A DNA stretch of 64,000 nucleotides from Letharia columbiana (lineage: Eukaryota; Ascomycota; Lecanoromycetes; Lecanorales; Parmeliaceae). Below the pieces are notes generated by a model. The model was not told the DNA's origin. It saw only the letters and a program-made list of their open reading frames with translations, and searched no databases. The translations under genes were made by a program, and so were the position numbers. The stretch is from NCBI RefSeq assembly GCF_014066305.1, contig NW_023501049.1:457001-521000 (forward strand), written 5' to 3'. Positions 33,899 to 44,783 of the stretch are shown piece after piece (the first letter of the stretch is position 1; the number at the start of each line of letters is the position of its first letter).

Positions 33899-35002
33899 GT
33901 GGAGATGTACGTCCGAAGAGGATATGAAAAGCATGAGACGAAAAGGGAGTATTGTAGTTAGAGAAGAGAATATGATCATATGAGATATACGAGCTTTTGA
34001 AGAGCAGCCTCGCTCATCAAATATACACTAGTTTTGAAGCCGGTTAAGACTTGTGTAAAACTACAAATGCTCCACCAACCAAGCTCGAATCAAAGAATCC
34101 TACATTGACTCTTCATGTACGACAGGTAGCAGTCCAATCCTTCTCTGTGATCCCAAAACCAGCGAAGAAACTACAACAGAAGCGCATTCGCAAGGGACCG
34201 AGTATATGGAGAAGAGCATCCTCGAGGGACCCAGTATATAGAAAAGAGCACCGACTCGCACTCCTCGTCCTCCGCCAAAGCGAGCGGGCCCGAACGGCCC
34301 CATCTGCGGCAACCCCTCCGACAACCCGAACAAAATCAGATGGATACCCGCGAGTTCGATCTCCACGTCGACGAGACTGCGAAAAAACGTGGAATGAGGA
34401 CCCGAGCCCCGGAGAGACTGTGAAAGGACGAGAGAAAAAGGGGGGGGGGGAGGGAGGGGGGAAAAAGGGACCCAAGCACGACGGCTACCCTTGAGCAACG
34501 ATTACGGCTCCTGCGCCCCAGCAGCCAGGATCGAGACGGTATGCCGTGCAGCTAGGATAGTCCTCCGCTGTTGGGGACCGTCGGACGACAGACTTCCGGA
34601 GCGATGGAAGGTGGGTGATGGCCGGATGATGCGGAAGCGGGCGCGGAGGCTTGATTGCAGGACGAGTCCGTTCGCTCGTTGGAGTGTTTTCCGTCGATGA
34701 TGAAGTGCACCTGCTATTTGATCAGGGTTGATCGGATAGGCCGTGAGGTACCTTAGGCTCGGTCACGGTGTTGGCACGAGGGCTTGTTCCTCGCTGAGGA
34801 CGACCCGACTTTTCTGCCTGTCATAGCTTCCGTGGTCCGCTTATTCCGATCGATACCTACAAAAACGGTGCGCAGATGAGGAGTAAGAGAGCTTTTATCC
34901 TGTGGAATGCTCATGATAAGAGATCCGACTCTGTCAGACGTTCTCACAACTACGAGGCTCGTCTGTCTGTCACACACACGCATTGGTCTCGTTCAGCGAC
35001 CA
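33899..35002. other. Intergenic with G-rich low-complexity tract and short direct repeat
   Basis: About 1.1 kb. It contains a run of G with few interruptions (34441-34470) and a degenerate 26-bp direct repeat at 34193-34218 and 34225-34250. Open frames on both strands are compositionally biased (Arg/Pro/Gly) and overlap one another, as expected for low-complexity DNA. No gene supported. Confidence 0.5.
34193..34250. repeat. Imperfect 26-bp direct repeat, period 32
   Basis: The two units start AGGGACC(G/C)AGTATAT and end GA(G/A)AAGAGCA. They differ at about three positions and are separated by TCCTCG. Function unknown. Confidence 0.75.
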
Positions 35003-35634
35003 TCACCAGAACGTAACGCTTCCGCTCCCCACGGGTCCCGCAGTATCATCCAAAATGGTAATAGAGGTCTCAAACCACCCCCGCAGTCCATCGAAAAACA
35101 ATCTCGACCCTTCCAACGTGTCCGCCAGTATCAACCAGGTCAAGTCTTCCTGAGCGAGTGGGCGACTGATTCTGACATACAGCTTCGCCTCAGACCATTC
35201 GAAATTGGGCTGCGGCACAGGCCCATCTCCATGGGCCGCGACCACCGCCCGACATATTTGGTACTGCGCTCTAGCGATGAGATTGAGGAACGTCTCTAAG
35301 TGTATTGGGGGTCCGTATTTACTGAAGATTAGGGACGTGGTGGTGCCAGGGACTCGCATCTGGTACGGGTCAATTGGGTAGTCATTGGGGCTGTGTAAAG
35401 TTGAAAGGCTAGAGTTTAACGACCTGGCTTGTGTGGGCTATTTCTGTGGCTGTGGACTTACCTTATTGCCGGTCCTGACACATTGATTTTAACTGGAAAT
35501 TGTAAGGCTGACGTCGTATTGACAAGGGAATCGCTTTCGGGGCTTAAAGAGACGGAAGGAGATGGAGTTGCGGTCTCAGTGAATTTGATTAATTCAAAAA
35601 CAAAAGCGAGCGAGACTATGATCAACACCTGCAT
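35003..35634 (-). CDS. Small secreted protein of unknown function
   Basis: Exon 1 is 35634-35462 and exon 2 is 35390-35003 (186 aa), with a GTAAGT donor and a CACAG acceptor. The start was chosen at the ATG that opens a signal peptide (MQVLIIVSLAFVFELIKF). The mature part begins Thr/Ser/Pro-rich with NTT and NVS N-glycosylation sites. The second exon reads YQMRVPGTTTSLIFSKYG, FLNLIARAQYQICR, AAHGDGPVPQPNFEW, LYVRISRPLAQEDLTWLILA and LRGWFETSITILDD. This looks like a family of secreted ascomycete proteins of similar length that I have seen only as hypothetical. There are no Cys-rich motifs. The consistent splicing plus secretion signal makes a real gene likely. Confidence 0.6.
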
Positions 35635-36929
35635 TCTGTGAATGCTTCCTTTTGGTATTGATCCTCGTTGAAGTTCAAGACTAAGAGTTGCAGAAGAGGG
35701 TTTGTCAAAGTCCATGCTGTCTATGGGTTGACTGGTGCGCTCCACTTATACAGCCGAAGTCGCGATATGCAAGTGATTGCATAGAATAGAGACAGATTCG
35801 AAAAGTACGGTCCGAGCGCATCGCGCCTGGATATCACAAGTCCATAGGATGAGCAACCCGACAACTTCGAAACCGCGGGATTAGTTGCAAAAGAGCTATA
35901 GCTGATGTGGGTCCAAAGCCGAGGGTACGGAGACAAATGGTCGATTCGAATCGCTTCTGGCAATCCCGTCAATTAACGCGGGTATTAACCTTTTGCTGCA
36001 TTTTCAGAGGCGTCGCGGACCACGTGCATGTCGAGGTTGATTCAATCAACATAAGACATTATGGTATATTAAGCCCGGCGGTTTTTGCGATTGACGGCGT
36101 ATACTTGGTCTTAAACCAACGGAGTGGGTCCCGACGTGAATACGTGGAATGAGTCGTACGAGCTTGCACTATGGCGGTGGGGGTCTCTACAGCCGTGTTG
36201 ACATGGAATAAGTGGGAAAGCAGCTTTCTGATGTCTTCCTTCCAGAGAAAGTCTGGCCAAAAATCCAAAGATTATAAGCTCGATGCAGTTCACTTTGTTC
36301 CTTCTGCAGAGGATATCAAAAAACCTGAGTCGCAGTTGATGGAGATGGTTGGATTCGGAGCTTGAGGATGAGATGTTGAGAGTGGAGAGGTCTTAGACGC
36401 CCCCACCAGCCCGGCTCCCCCACGTAAATTTAGTTCCGTGGTCCGTGCCGTCGTTCCAGTTTCAGATCTTCCCACCAATCCTTTAAGCGACGTATACGGA
36501 GTAAAAGTATCGACAGCGAGATACCGTACCCACAGGATTGGGATTGGATTTACTAAGAAGTGCAAAAAAGATGATGCGATTAAGCGTTTCAGCTGGGCAA
36601 AGTGTTGCTTCGGAAGGTGGCACCGGTGGTAGGTGTGAGGCATTTTCCAAGCGGCAGCTGACGGCTCGGAGCCTGAAAGTAGCCATCGAATCGGTTGGAA
36701 AAATTACCGGTCAATACGTTGATCTTACTGTTAGACACTTTCCACGTTTCAGGCGCAAAAAAATGCTCAAGATTCGGAGCCCATTCATCATAAGAAACCT
36801 AGCTGTTCGTTAGCAGTAAACGTTACTTTCCTGCAATGTTGTAGACGGAGTCCTGTGTGAAATTGCATCGATTGCAAGCAAAGCTAGATGGGTATCAAAC
36901 GTCAAATCACGCTCAAGTCGAAGAGGCCG
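35635..36929. other. Intergenic, no supported gene
   Basis: About 1.3 kb. A 64-codon ATG frame (36171-36365, plus) has ordinary composition but no motif, splice context or recognisable relative, so I do not call it. The rest is featureless. Confidence 0.45.
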
Positions 36930-39322
36930 TCACCCTTCCAGAGACTCCTGAAGCAGCGTCTTATCGATACTCACTGCTTCCACATGAGTCGAAAGCCGCT
37001 TCTCTGCCTTCCTACCACGAACCGAGTCGCCTTTCTTCTTGTCTATGCATCTCTCGTCGACAGCAGCGCTCAAAGCATCTATGGCTCGAAGGTTACCACT
37101 CGATTTGGTGGGAGCATCGCCCCACTTGCCAAACATCCACCCGCCGACACGTTTACCCAAAGTGGACTTCTCAGCTGTCGCGGTAGACGCTGGCGTGGCC
37201 GGGCTCGTTGAAGCATGACTAAGAAGCAGGCGATTGTAGTTGCTGCTGTCATAGCCCCGATCGCGTTTGGATGCCTGGGCGACGGCAGCGGTGGAGCTTG
37301 TCACAGGGCCGATAGAGGCGACAGATGGGCCAAGTGACGATCGAGGATTGAAGCCTTGCGAGTCCTTGCTTCGTAGTTTGGGCATGTCGAACCCCGGGCT
37401 TGGTAGTATGCTTTCGTGTGACGAGGCTCGATGCAATCGAGGGCACTTTTGTTCCAATTGAGAGTGCGTCTGCCAGGCATGTCTGTTGGGGTCAAAGTGA
37501 TTATCCAAGAAAGAAATCGTGGTGTCATCTTCTGGCTCTTCTAGAATGGTGCTGCGGTCTGATGGAGGAAATTTGACAGTCGCCGTAGACTCGTCCATGC
37601 CATATCGGTTCGCGGCCTGCAGTACCCCTGATATGCTTTGAGGTACGCTAGACGATGTTTGTGCAGATAGACTCCTCGTCGAGACGTCTGAATTACGGTT
37701 GGAATATCGGGGGTAGATAGTGGGCGATCCAAGAGCGGTAGACCCGGGTGTAGTTGGTCTTGATGAGTACATGTTATCATCCATGGTGTCAAACACCGAA
37801 GAATTCCTGAACGCGGATTGAGGAGAGCTTGGCAATGACGAAGGAGCGTGCGAGGACTGCGATGACCATCGATGCGACTGAATGGGAGGAATAGTGACAG
37901 ATGTTTGTGATAGGATAATTGCAGCAGAGGAGCCTGCTGTAACTTGCATAGAGTGAGCGCTGGGTTTTCGCGGTGTGTGAGGCGTCTGAGTACCAGAAGA
38001 CGGTGTTCGAGATCCAGGCGAGGTAATGTTCCGCCGCTTCTTGGTCCTTGCAAGTCCAACAGGCCTTTCTCTGGCAGTCTTGACTTTCGGTGCGGCGTGA
38101 TAATGATGGTGAACATGGAAGTCAGGTGAAAGTACAGCTTCGTTGACAAGCGTCTTCGCAAGCTCGTTATTCAGGTCTTCTCCGGATCCAGGTAGTTCGG
38201 GATGCGGCTGAACAGGCTGATGAAGCATCATTTGCTCTCGAAGGTTCTCTACCTCCTCATTCGAACCCATTAGCATCTCCCGCAGCTCCACAATTCCCAA
38301 TTGCAAGTTAGCATTGTCCTGGAGGATATCCTTGACAAAATGTGAGACAACGCTGCTGCTTCGGTCAGCGCCAAGCGTAGTTGCGGCCGCCGCTCCTTTC
38401 AGGTGTCCAACCGCGTTCTCGAGTTCCCCTTCGACAGCCCTCCGCCTTTCAAATCTCCTTACAACTTCAGCGTGCCTCAAGCGTTCTTCTCGTGCCTCCT
38501 TGTCTATTCGATCCACCTGCTCCTGTAAGGTACTGATAGTCCGCTCAGCGCCTTTCCATCGTTGTACCGCTGTTTTCTCCTTCTCTTCCCTAGACTTTAA
38601 TTGGTGATGAAGGTCAGCTGCTTCCGACTCCAGACTTGCCAACTGTGCTTCGAAGTGTGACGTTTGCGCAGCAAGCACCGTGAGTCGCTCGAGTTCTTTG
38701 CGTGTAGACTGAAGCGTTGCGTTGAGAGATAGGATTTGCGCGTCGGAGTTGGAGACCGTATCGTTCATCTCTTCCAGCTGGTCCAGTAGGTAACGGTTCT
38801 CCTCTATTATCCGGGCATTCGAGACCTCCGACTCTTTCTTGTCTGTTTCAAGCTTCTCGACACTCCCAACCATCCTGCGCCGCTCCCCCGCCGCTTCAGC
38901 GATGTATGCCTCATGGCGCGCGAGCAGTGCCTGTAGCGCGAAGGTCAGCGACATGCCTATCAACGAGCCTAGGAGCGGTTTGCTCCTTCAAGCGTGCAAG
39001 TTTGGTACTATATAGCTGACATACGAATCACTAGATGTTCAGATGCGCTAAGTCGCACGGGTCCTGAAAGGATTGTTTGATTCGAAGGATCAAACACGAT
39101 TCCCAAAAAGCATGCACCTACTTGGCCAATGCGCGCAGCATTTTCGAGCTGATTCTCCAGTCCTTCTAGGGCTGCATTATTGTGTCTGAGATAGGCGCAG
39201 TGCAGATTACCGCAACAGCAGCTTGTTGGGCGCTCCCTGTTTCCTCGCACTCCGCAGGATGATTGCGATAACAAGGCGTCAAGAGAGGAAGCAGCTGGTG
39301 AAGAAGCCGAGGAACGCTCCAT
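36930..39322 (-). CDS. Long coiled-coil protein of unknown function
   Basis: Exon 1 is 39322-39122 and exon 2 is 38930-36930 (733 aa). The junction ARIGQ then ALLARHEAYI is in phase and the 191-bp intron ends CTACAG. The first exon contains a CCCGNLHCAYLRH cluster. Residues about 70-310 form an almost continuous coiled coil (ERRRMVGSVEKLETDKK, IIEENRYLLDQLEEMND, LERLTVLAAQTSHFEAQL, DRIDKEAREERLRHAEVV), followed by a conserved block (VSHFVKDILQDNANLQLGIV, LREMLMGSNEEVENLREQM). The C-terminal half is Ser/Pro/Thr-rich and disordered, with a KRVGGWMFGKWG patch near the end. The layout suits a cytoskeletal or polarity scaffold, but I recognise no named family. Confidence 0.75.
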
Positions 39323-40054
39323 ATTATTCACGATCGGTCACAATGGTAGGCTGAGCAGGCTTCTCTGTGCGCATAGCTATTGTTAAAATCTTGAGAGGTC
39401 TTCATCGATAGGATAGGTGAGGGGTAAATGGGAGGTGAGGTGTGCGCATGTTTGAAGTTGAAGCGAAAGCCCGGCGTAACACCCCATGATTGGTCCAGCC
39501 ACTGGTTATCTACTCGAAACGTCAAGTCACATGATGACGAATGAGAAGAGTGGGAGGGATCGGCGACGAAAGATTGTCGATAAAGATCAGATCTATAGAT
39601 CTTAAAGTTTTGCTTTCTATCAATAGTACAGTATCATTACAATCTCGACCAATGCTTGAGATAGTAGTCACAGTTTCCCACTTTCCCATTTTCCCAGGTT
39701 CCAAAATCTCTCCAGGCTTCAAGGATCTTTCCCCGCCACTTGCGAAGCACTCCTTTGATACTTCTCAGCATGCACGCCGTATTCCCCTACCTCATCCATA
39801 CGGAACCGTAGGGAACAAACAGCCCCGAGCTAATGTCCTCGAATGAGCATATGTTGAGTGACTTCGATGACAGGATGCGCCACTTTTCGCCTTTTCTTCC
39901 CTCCCGGGACAAGTGCGCCCTCCCGGTCTGGCAAACAAAGGATATCGCTGTTTTTCCAGTATATTTCTTGCGCCGTTGGCTTGGACATATCTTCTGATTG
40001 CGGAAAACGTGGCCTCGGTCCTCGATCCAATCTTTCATCCCTCCCAATGCAGTA
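39323..40054. other. Intergenic, upstream of the coiled-coil gene
   Basis: About 730 bp between two minus-strand genes: the 3' flank of PET117 and the promoter side of the coiled-coil gene. A minus-strand frame at 40209-39787 only shadows PET117 and its 3' flank. Nothing else supported. Confidence 0.5.
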
Positions 40055-40378
40055 TCAGCCCTTGCCCCTAGCTTTCTCCGGCCCTCCTTCACCATCATGC
40101 ACCTGCTGCACCTTTCTATACTCTTCCTCCAGCGCCTTTTGCATCTCGAAATCCGCCTGCCGTTCTTTCTTGACCCGTTGTTGTTCAATGTCTCGTACCA
40201 CTCCAGCATGCATTGCCTGTAGAACGTAAGCGGTTGATCAAGACAATCGGGCTAGAGAGTCCATCGTGGCAGGGAGGCTCACAGCTTTCTCGGAATTCTG
40301 CTGGTAGTGAACAAGCGCAACGACCCCAAAGGCTCCTATGGATGTACCCGCCAGCGTGAGTTTCGCAGCTCTGGACAT
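40055..40378 (-). CDS. PET117: Cytochrome c oxidase assembly protein PET117, mitochondrial
   Basis: Exon 1 is 40378-40283 and exon 2 is 40216-40055 (85 aa), joined by a 66-bp intron between codons EKA and AMHAG. Typical Pet117 features: MSRAAKLTLAGTS, a single membrane-like segment IGAFGVVALVHYQQN, then HAGVVRDIEQQRVKKERQAD and a charged helix MQKALEEEYRKVQ. In yeast Pet117 is a small inner-membrane protein that links heme a synthesis (Cox15) to cytochrome oxidase assembly. Length and order match the family. The gene is head-to-head with VMA10, 166 bp apart. Confidence 0.93.
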
Positions 40379-40544
40379 GCCTGTGAGATCGTAGCGGTCG
40401 AGTGGTGCAAAAGAGCGAAAAGGGTTTTGGCGGGATGCGATGGTGACGCTTGGCGGAGACAGGGATCTCGAAGCTCCGATTCCACCACCTTGATCGCCAA
40501 CTTTCTTTTGATATCTACGCACTCGTGGGCAGACAGCCGCAAAG
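40379..40544. promoter_or_regulatory. Bidirectional promoter between PET117 and VMA10
   Basis: 166 bp separate the two start codons, so both transcripts must initiate within or overlap this interval. No TATA-like element stands out. It pairs a respiratory assembly factor with a V-ATPase subunit; functional coupling is only an inference. Confidence 0.6.
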
Positions 40545-41205
40545 ATGGTAAAGCCGTGTAAATCTACGAGCTAACGACCAATTGCTGACCGTGTTGCAGT
40601 CTGCACAAAATTCCAAGGGTATCCAAACCCTTCTCGACGTAAGGACAGCTATCTGCCTCCCCAATCTGCAGTTCTAAACCTCTAGTAAAGGCCGAGAGAG
40701 ACGCCCAGAAGATAGTCCAACAAGGTATGCTATCCAGGGCCTGTCAATACTTTTGTTGCGAATCTAATGACTATCTACAGCTCGAGAATGTATGCCTACG
40801 ATACCCTCACCCTCTGATCATCAGCCCACCTAACCCCGACTCCAGACCGATCGAAACGTGTGAAAGACGCCAAGAACGAAGCGCAGAAAGAAATAGAAGA
40901 CTACCGGAAGCAAAAAGATGACGAATTCAAAGCATTCGAGAAGAAGGTGCTTTCCAATTCCATACACTCCCTCGGTCACCCATGCTCGTAGTAAGCACAG
41001 CAGCTGATCGACGGACGATGGATAGCACACAAGCGGCAACAAGAAAGCAGAAGAAGACGCCAGCAAAGATGCAGAAGAGCAGATGAAACGGATCAAGGAG
41101 GCAGGGAGCAAGACAGGGGATAAGGTCGTTCAGGATTTGCTGAACGTGGTCACGGAGGTAAAGCCGGAGGTTCCTGATAGAGTTGCTGCGCCGCCGGAGG
41201 CATGA
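40545..41205 (+). CDS. VMA10: V-type proton ATPase subunit G (VMA10)
   Basis: Six exons: 40545-40547 (ATG only), 40600-40638, 40691-40724, 40781-40789 (9 nt), 40846-40946 and 41026-41205 (121 aa). All introns are GT-AG, 52-79 bp, and the assembled product is collinear with fungal subunit G: MSAQNSKGIQTLLDAERDAQ, KIVQQAREYRSKRVKDAKNE, KEIEDYRKQKDDEFKAFEKK, HTSGNKKAEEDA, DKVVQDLLNVVTEVKPEVP. Subunit G forms the peripheral stator stalk with subunit E, linking V1 to V0 on vacuolar membranes. The protein is almost wholly helical, as expected. The single-codon first exon and the 9-nt exon are forced by homology and frame. Read without splicing, the locus contains no such ORF. Confidence 0.92.
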
Positions 41206-41481
41206 TTGGCACAGAGTGTACGATGGTGTATCAAGCGGAGAACTACCCCAATTGCTGGGGATATATGCTCTAGCTGTTATTGGGACATCATAGATCACAA
41301 TGCGTTTTGTACGAGGTTACATGGGATCAAATATTATGGTATTGATCATGCCTTCAGCTATAAATCTGGGCCCGTAGCCCCTGAAAGTTAAGATGGGGTA
41401 ACAATTTGGATCCTGCACCATGACAATTTTTGAGAAGGGAGTACTACTGGATACATCCTTCAAAAGTGTCAGTGGGGGCCA

Positions 41482-42513
41482 TTAAGGCAACGTCCGCACT
41501 TGAAGTCCGAATCTGTCAAGGTAGTAAGTAGTGTTGTTGCTACAGGTGGAGTTGATCATGGAATATGTCGGTTCCGCGAAGGAGTTGGTCGCAGTACCGG
41601 GTGAGCCGTTCGTGGCTAGGCCTGTATTCGTTGATGAAACTGCTAAACGACTGCTGTTACTGCCTCCAGGAGTTCAGGTATTGACTTTTCCGGCTCCAGT
41701 ACTACCGGCGAATGCTCCAGTATAGGCGTTTCCAGGTCCAAGGTCAGCTGCAGTGTTAGTTGTGGGCGGATCAGCATGTTCAGATTGAACTTAACAACTG
41801 CTAGGAATTCCGGGATTCTCATCGTCAATTCCATGAATGCCGTACTTGAGGCAACAATCGTTGCCTGCCGATTGCGAACTTGCGGCGACAGAGGATGCAC
41901 CACTTGCACCGTACAGACCCGCCTCGGAAGTGTAATCGGAGCAAGCCAAGAGACAATCCGCCAGATTGTCGGTCTGCAGACCAGAAAAATCGCTACCGTA
42001 GAAATCGAAGCCGCAGTGGATTTCGTAGGCGTACCCACCGGCCATATAATAGGTGTTGTTATCCTGAGCACAGGCGGGACTTGTTTCTGTCTGCAGAGTA
42101 GGAGTGGTGGTGGCAATAGCTATGCTGACATAGGTACTCGTAGCCACTACAGTAAATCCTAGTGAGTTTGTTGTCGTAATGTCGGATTTAGCAGTTAAAG
42201 CGGTGGTGAAAGTAGTGATAGCACCGTTTGAGTTGGTGCTCGTTACGACCACTGTTGTAGTTCCGCAAGCTACATACGGAGGCCGGTATAATGGGATAGA
42301 TCGGAGTCTCGATACCCGTGGTGACGGGTTGATTATGGACTTTTGTAGGCCAATGTTTCAGCGCCAAAGCGATTGTCGCTGCCCTCAAAGCCTGAGCCAC
42401 TTGCACCTCCAGTATGAGGTACAATCACCGGTCCCCACTTATACAGTCTCGACTATCTGACCTAGGAAAGCCGTGGGAGCAAAAAGTCCAAGGCCCAAGA
42501 GAGAAACCCTCAC
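41482..42513 (-). pseudogene. Decayed secreted apple/PAN-domain glycoprotein
   Basis: Reading the minus strand from 42513, a signal-peptide-like stretch (RVSLLGLGLFAPTAFLGQ) begins with GTG where ATG is expected. A stop follows within about 20 codons. Gly/Ser-rich and Thr/Pro-rich fragments (HTGGASGSGFEGSDN, QPVTTGIETPIYP, CGTTTVVVTSTNSNG) are in different frames. The long central frame has a Ser/Thr-rich stretch and then an apple/PAN-like Cys region (CAQDNNTYY, YEIHCGFDFYG, LADCLLACSDYT, NDCCLKYG). It is interrupted by TAA at 41791-41793, continues Thr/Ser/Gly-rich to TGA at 41674-41676, then in the same frame to TAA at 41482-41484. Two in-frame stops, at least two frameshifts and a lost start mark a pseudogene of a wall or surface glycoprotein. 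Confidence 0.7.
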
Positions 42514-43048
42514 AGTGACGGTGGCTGCGGAATAGGAAGGTAAGCCTTTCTGGAATCATGCGAAGACCAAATCAGAGTAGTGGACGTGCAACGCGTAAAT
42601 TCAAGAATACTTAGAGCTTCTGAGATCGCGTGGATTGGCGAGATCAGATTAGTACAGGGACTCATAGAATGCAGATACATCGGCGGGGTCTCATTCTGGA
42701 GCCGAGAGGCTTCCGACCCAGCGGCCAGGAGCACGATGTCCTTATCATGAGACTACTAGACCTCGGTCATTGTGACCAATTTTGGAAGGCGTACCCTGGG
42801 TGATGGACGTCTCACACCGATTGTTGTCAGAGATGACAGGGTCTTGACGTACTTGAAAAAAGCGAGGAGCCTATCGATGACTTGAATTCGCTGCATTGCG
42901 TTCGAGAAATATTTGTAGACAGCAGAGGTGATGTTCTGCGAACAGTGCACGATTGTACGAATACGAGTACAGTCAACCGTCGATACACGCTAATACGCGC
43001 GCTTGGCAAGGCTGCCGCTTCTGGGGCGACAGTACTTTATGTGATTAA
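42514..43048. other. Between two pseudogenes; no supported gene
   Basis: About 530 bp. Minus-strand frames at 43009-42756 could be debris of the neighbouring kinase relic (C-lobe side), but no motif such as HxDxxxxN or DWD was found. Otherwise featureless. Confidence 0.4.
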
Positions 43049-43740
43049 CTAATCCCTAGCTCCTCAGTTCTCCAATGTCCAAATTATGCTAGGGAAAAGT
43101 CGACAGTTCTCTCCTCATAATACTCGAGCGCTCTCGAGTCCTTTGCATCAAACAAAGGGGCTGCTTGCTTCAGAACCCAGTCCTTGTCGAACAGTGATTT
43201 GATATTGAAGGGTTCGACAGTGAAGGCATGGACCCTATCTTCGTGACCTCTTCGTCAAGGCTCGATACAGGCTTGCTCATTTCTTAGACTTGAAGCATGA
43301 TCCGGCCATCTTCCCTCGCGATTGCATATCGCTTTTCATACCTCACGCCATTTTGTGTGGCTGTACGGAGGTCCGTCCCAGCCATCTGACTTTGAACAAC
43401 ATACTGGTCCACGAATTGTCACAGCTGAACTCGAACGTTCCATGTCAGCGACTGAAAACGAGGTATGCTGGCGAACGTAGCGCAGGGTAGCGACGTCACA
43501 ACCGGGTCGGGACATTCACGCTATGCGTGGTACTCTCCAATTGAGCTGCTCAGGACGGTCAGCATTAGGATCAATGACTGTAATGCCGATGAACCGATTG
43601 AAAGTGCCGCCATTGATTCGCTCAACAATAAGAACCGTGGTAAGGTGCTTGAAGGTCTCATCGGACGTACCAGGGGATGAAAATTTTAGTCGACTGAGCT
43701 GTCTGGATTTTAGGAGGCCCGAAAATTGATGACCAGAGGC
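43049..43740 (-). pseudogene. Decayed APH-family kinase, related to the intact gene at 12.5 kb
   Basis: Minus-strand fragments align in order with the intact APH-like protein in this window. VLIVERINGGTFNRFIGITV corresponds to FLIERLRGGGFNRVIGITV. WRVPRIA is followed by TGA at 43516-43518 and then, in the same frame, RPGCDVATLRYVRQHT for RPDREVAVLHFIRHYT. Further on, HAFTVEPFNIKSL matches SFTVRPFELETV, with KDW conserved. EERTVDFSLA is followed by a TAA at 43084-43086 exactly where the intact gene has Gln in IAQFGRW, then FGHWRTEEL. The catalytic C-lobe is not recognisable. With stops and missing segments it cannot encode a kinase. Confidence 0.75.
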
Positions 43741-44783
43741 CCCAAGAGAATGCTCTGATAGGGGTCCTCTGGACGCAGGAGGCCATACGATGTAATTACC
43801 CTCTTCGTATCATCCAAGGGAAGCGGACACGAGTAGATTCCAACCCAGCGTGCTTCTGTAGACGAAGCCACTTCTTAAGAGTAGTACTTCGGGAATAGGA
43901 GACCCAAGAAAATTAAAGAACGTGAAAAGAGATAAGTCGACAACAAAGAGAATTCGCGTATTGGCAAGCGCGACTGGTAAGGCTGATGATCAGACTTTCT
44001 GATTGGCTAAGATCCGCCAACGTCAAGGCTCTGCCGACAATCCTTCTACAATTGAGTCATTTTATTACGACCCGAGCACAAGAATAGCAATTGACGCCTG
44101 TGTTGGTATGAATGCGTGATTAAGAAGGACTCAGTCCTACATTGCTTCCGAGGCTCTGCCTCACATTGCCTTCTAATTCTAAGTCCTAACGTCCCACACG
44201 CTAGTGTTGCTGCCTGCAGCTCTGTCGCCTTGCGGCTTCAACAGTGTAAATGGTATCAAGGCGAAAAATGACTCAATTGATAACAGTAAACGCTCATGTG
44301 ACTGCTGATGCCCAATGAAAAAAGCCTCATTTTCAATTCTTCAGTCATACCTGCATTGACCGGTCGATACATTCATCCAATGCACTGCCCCATGGTCACG
44401 TTAGTCCCTTAAATAGTTCCAGACCAAATCATTCCTCCCCAGTGGTACCCTTGGCATGATCATATGACGCAGTCGATGATGCCGCCGCTCGATGTTGAGA
44501 TGAGAGTGAAATTCGTGTTGTCTTAGAAGAAGGCCGTCAAGCACAGCTGTGCGGTCGTTCTTGTCGTGAATCCGTAGGAAAAATGAAGCGCAAGGGAACT
44601 CATTCGGATGGAGTCGTCAATATTGAATGGATAGTCTCACAGTTCTAAGGCAGGGGGCTCGCGCCCCCAAGAACGCTTGTCGATACCCTCTGCCATCTTC
44701 TCTCCTCGTTGCCCGTCTGATTGGCAATGCTGAATTGCGTGGTCCTCCAGAACTTCCATGCTGTCCAGAATGTTGAGCTTTCG
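43741..44783. other. Gene-poor stretch within the relic region
   Basis: About 1 kb without supported coding sequence. The part next to 43740 may hold unrecognisable N-terminal debris of the kinase relic. No terminal inverted repeats or transposon motifs noticed. Confidence 0.4.
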
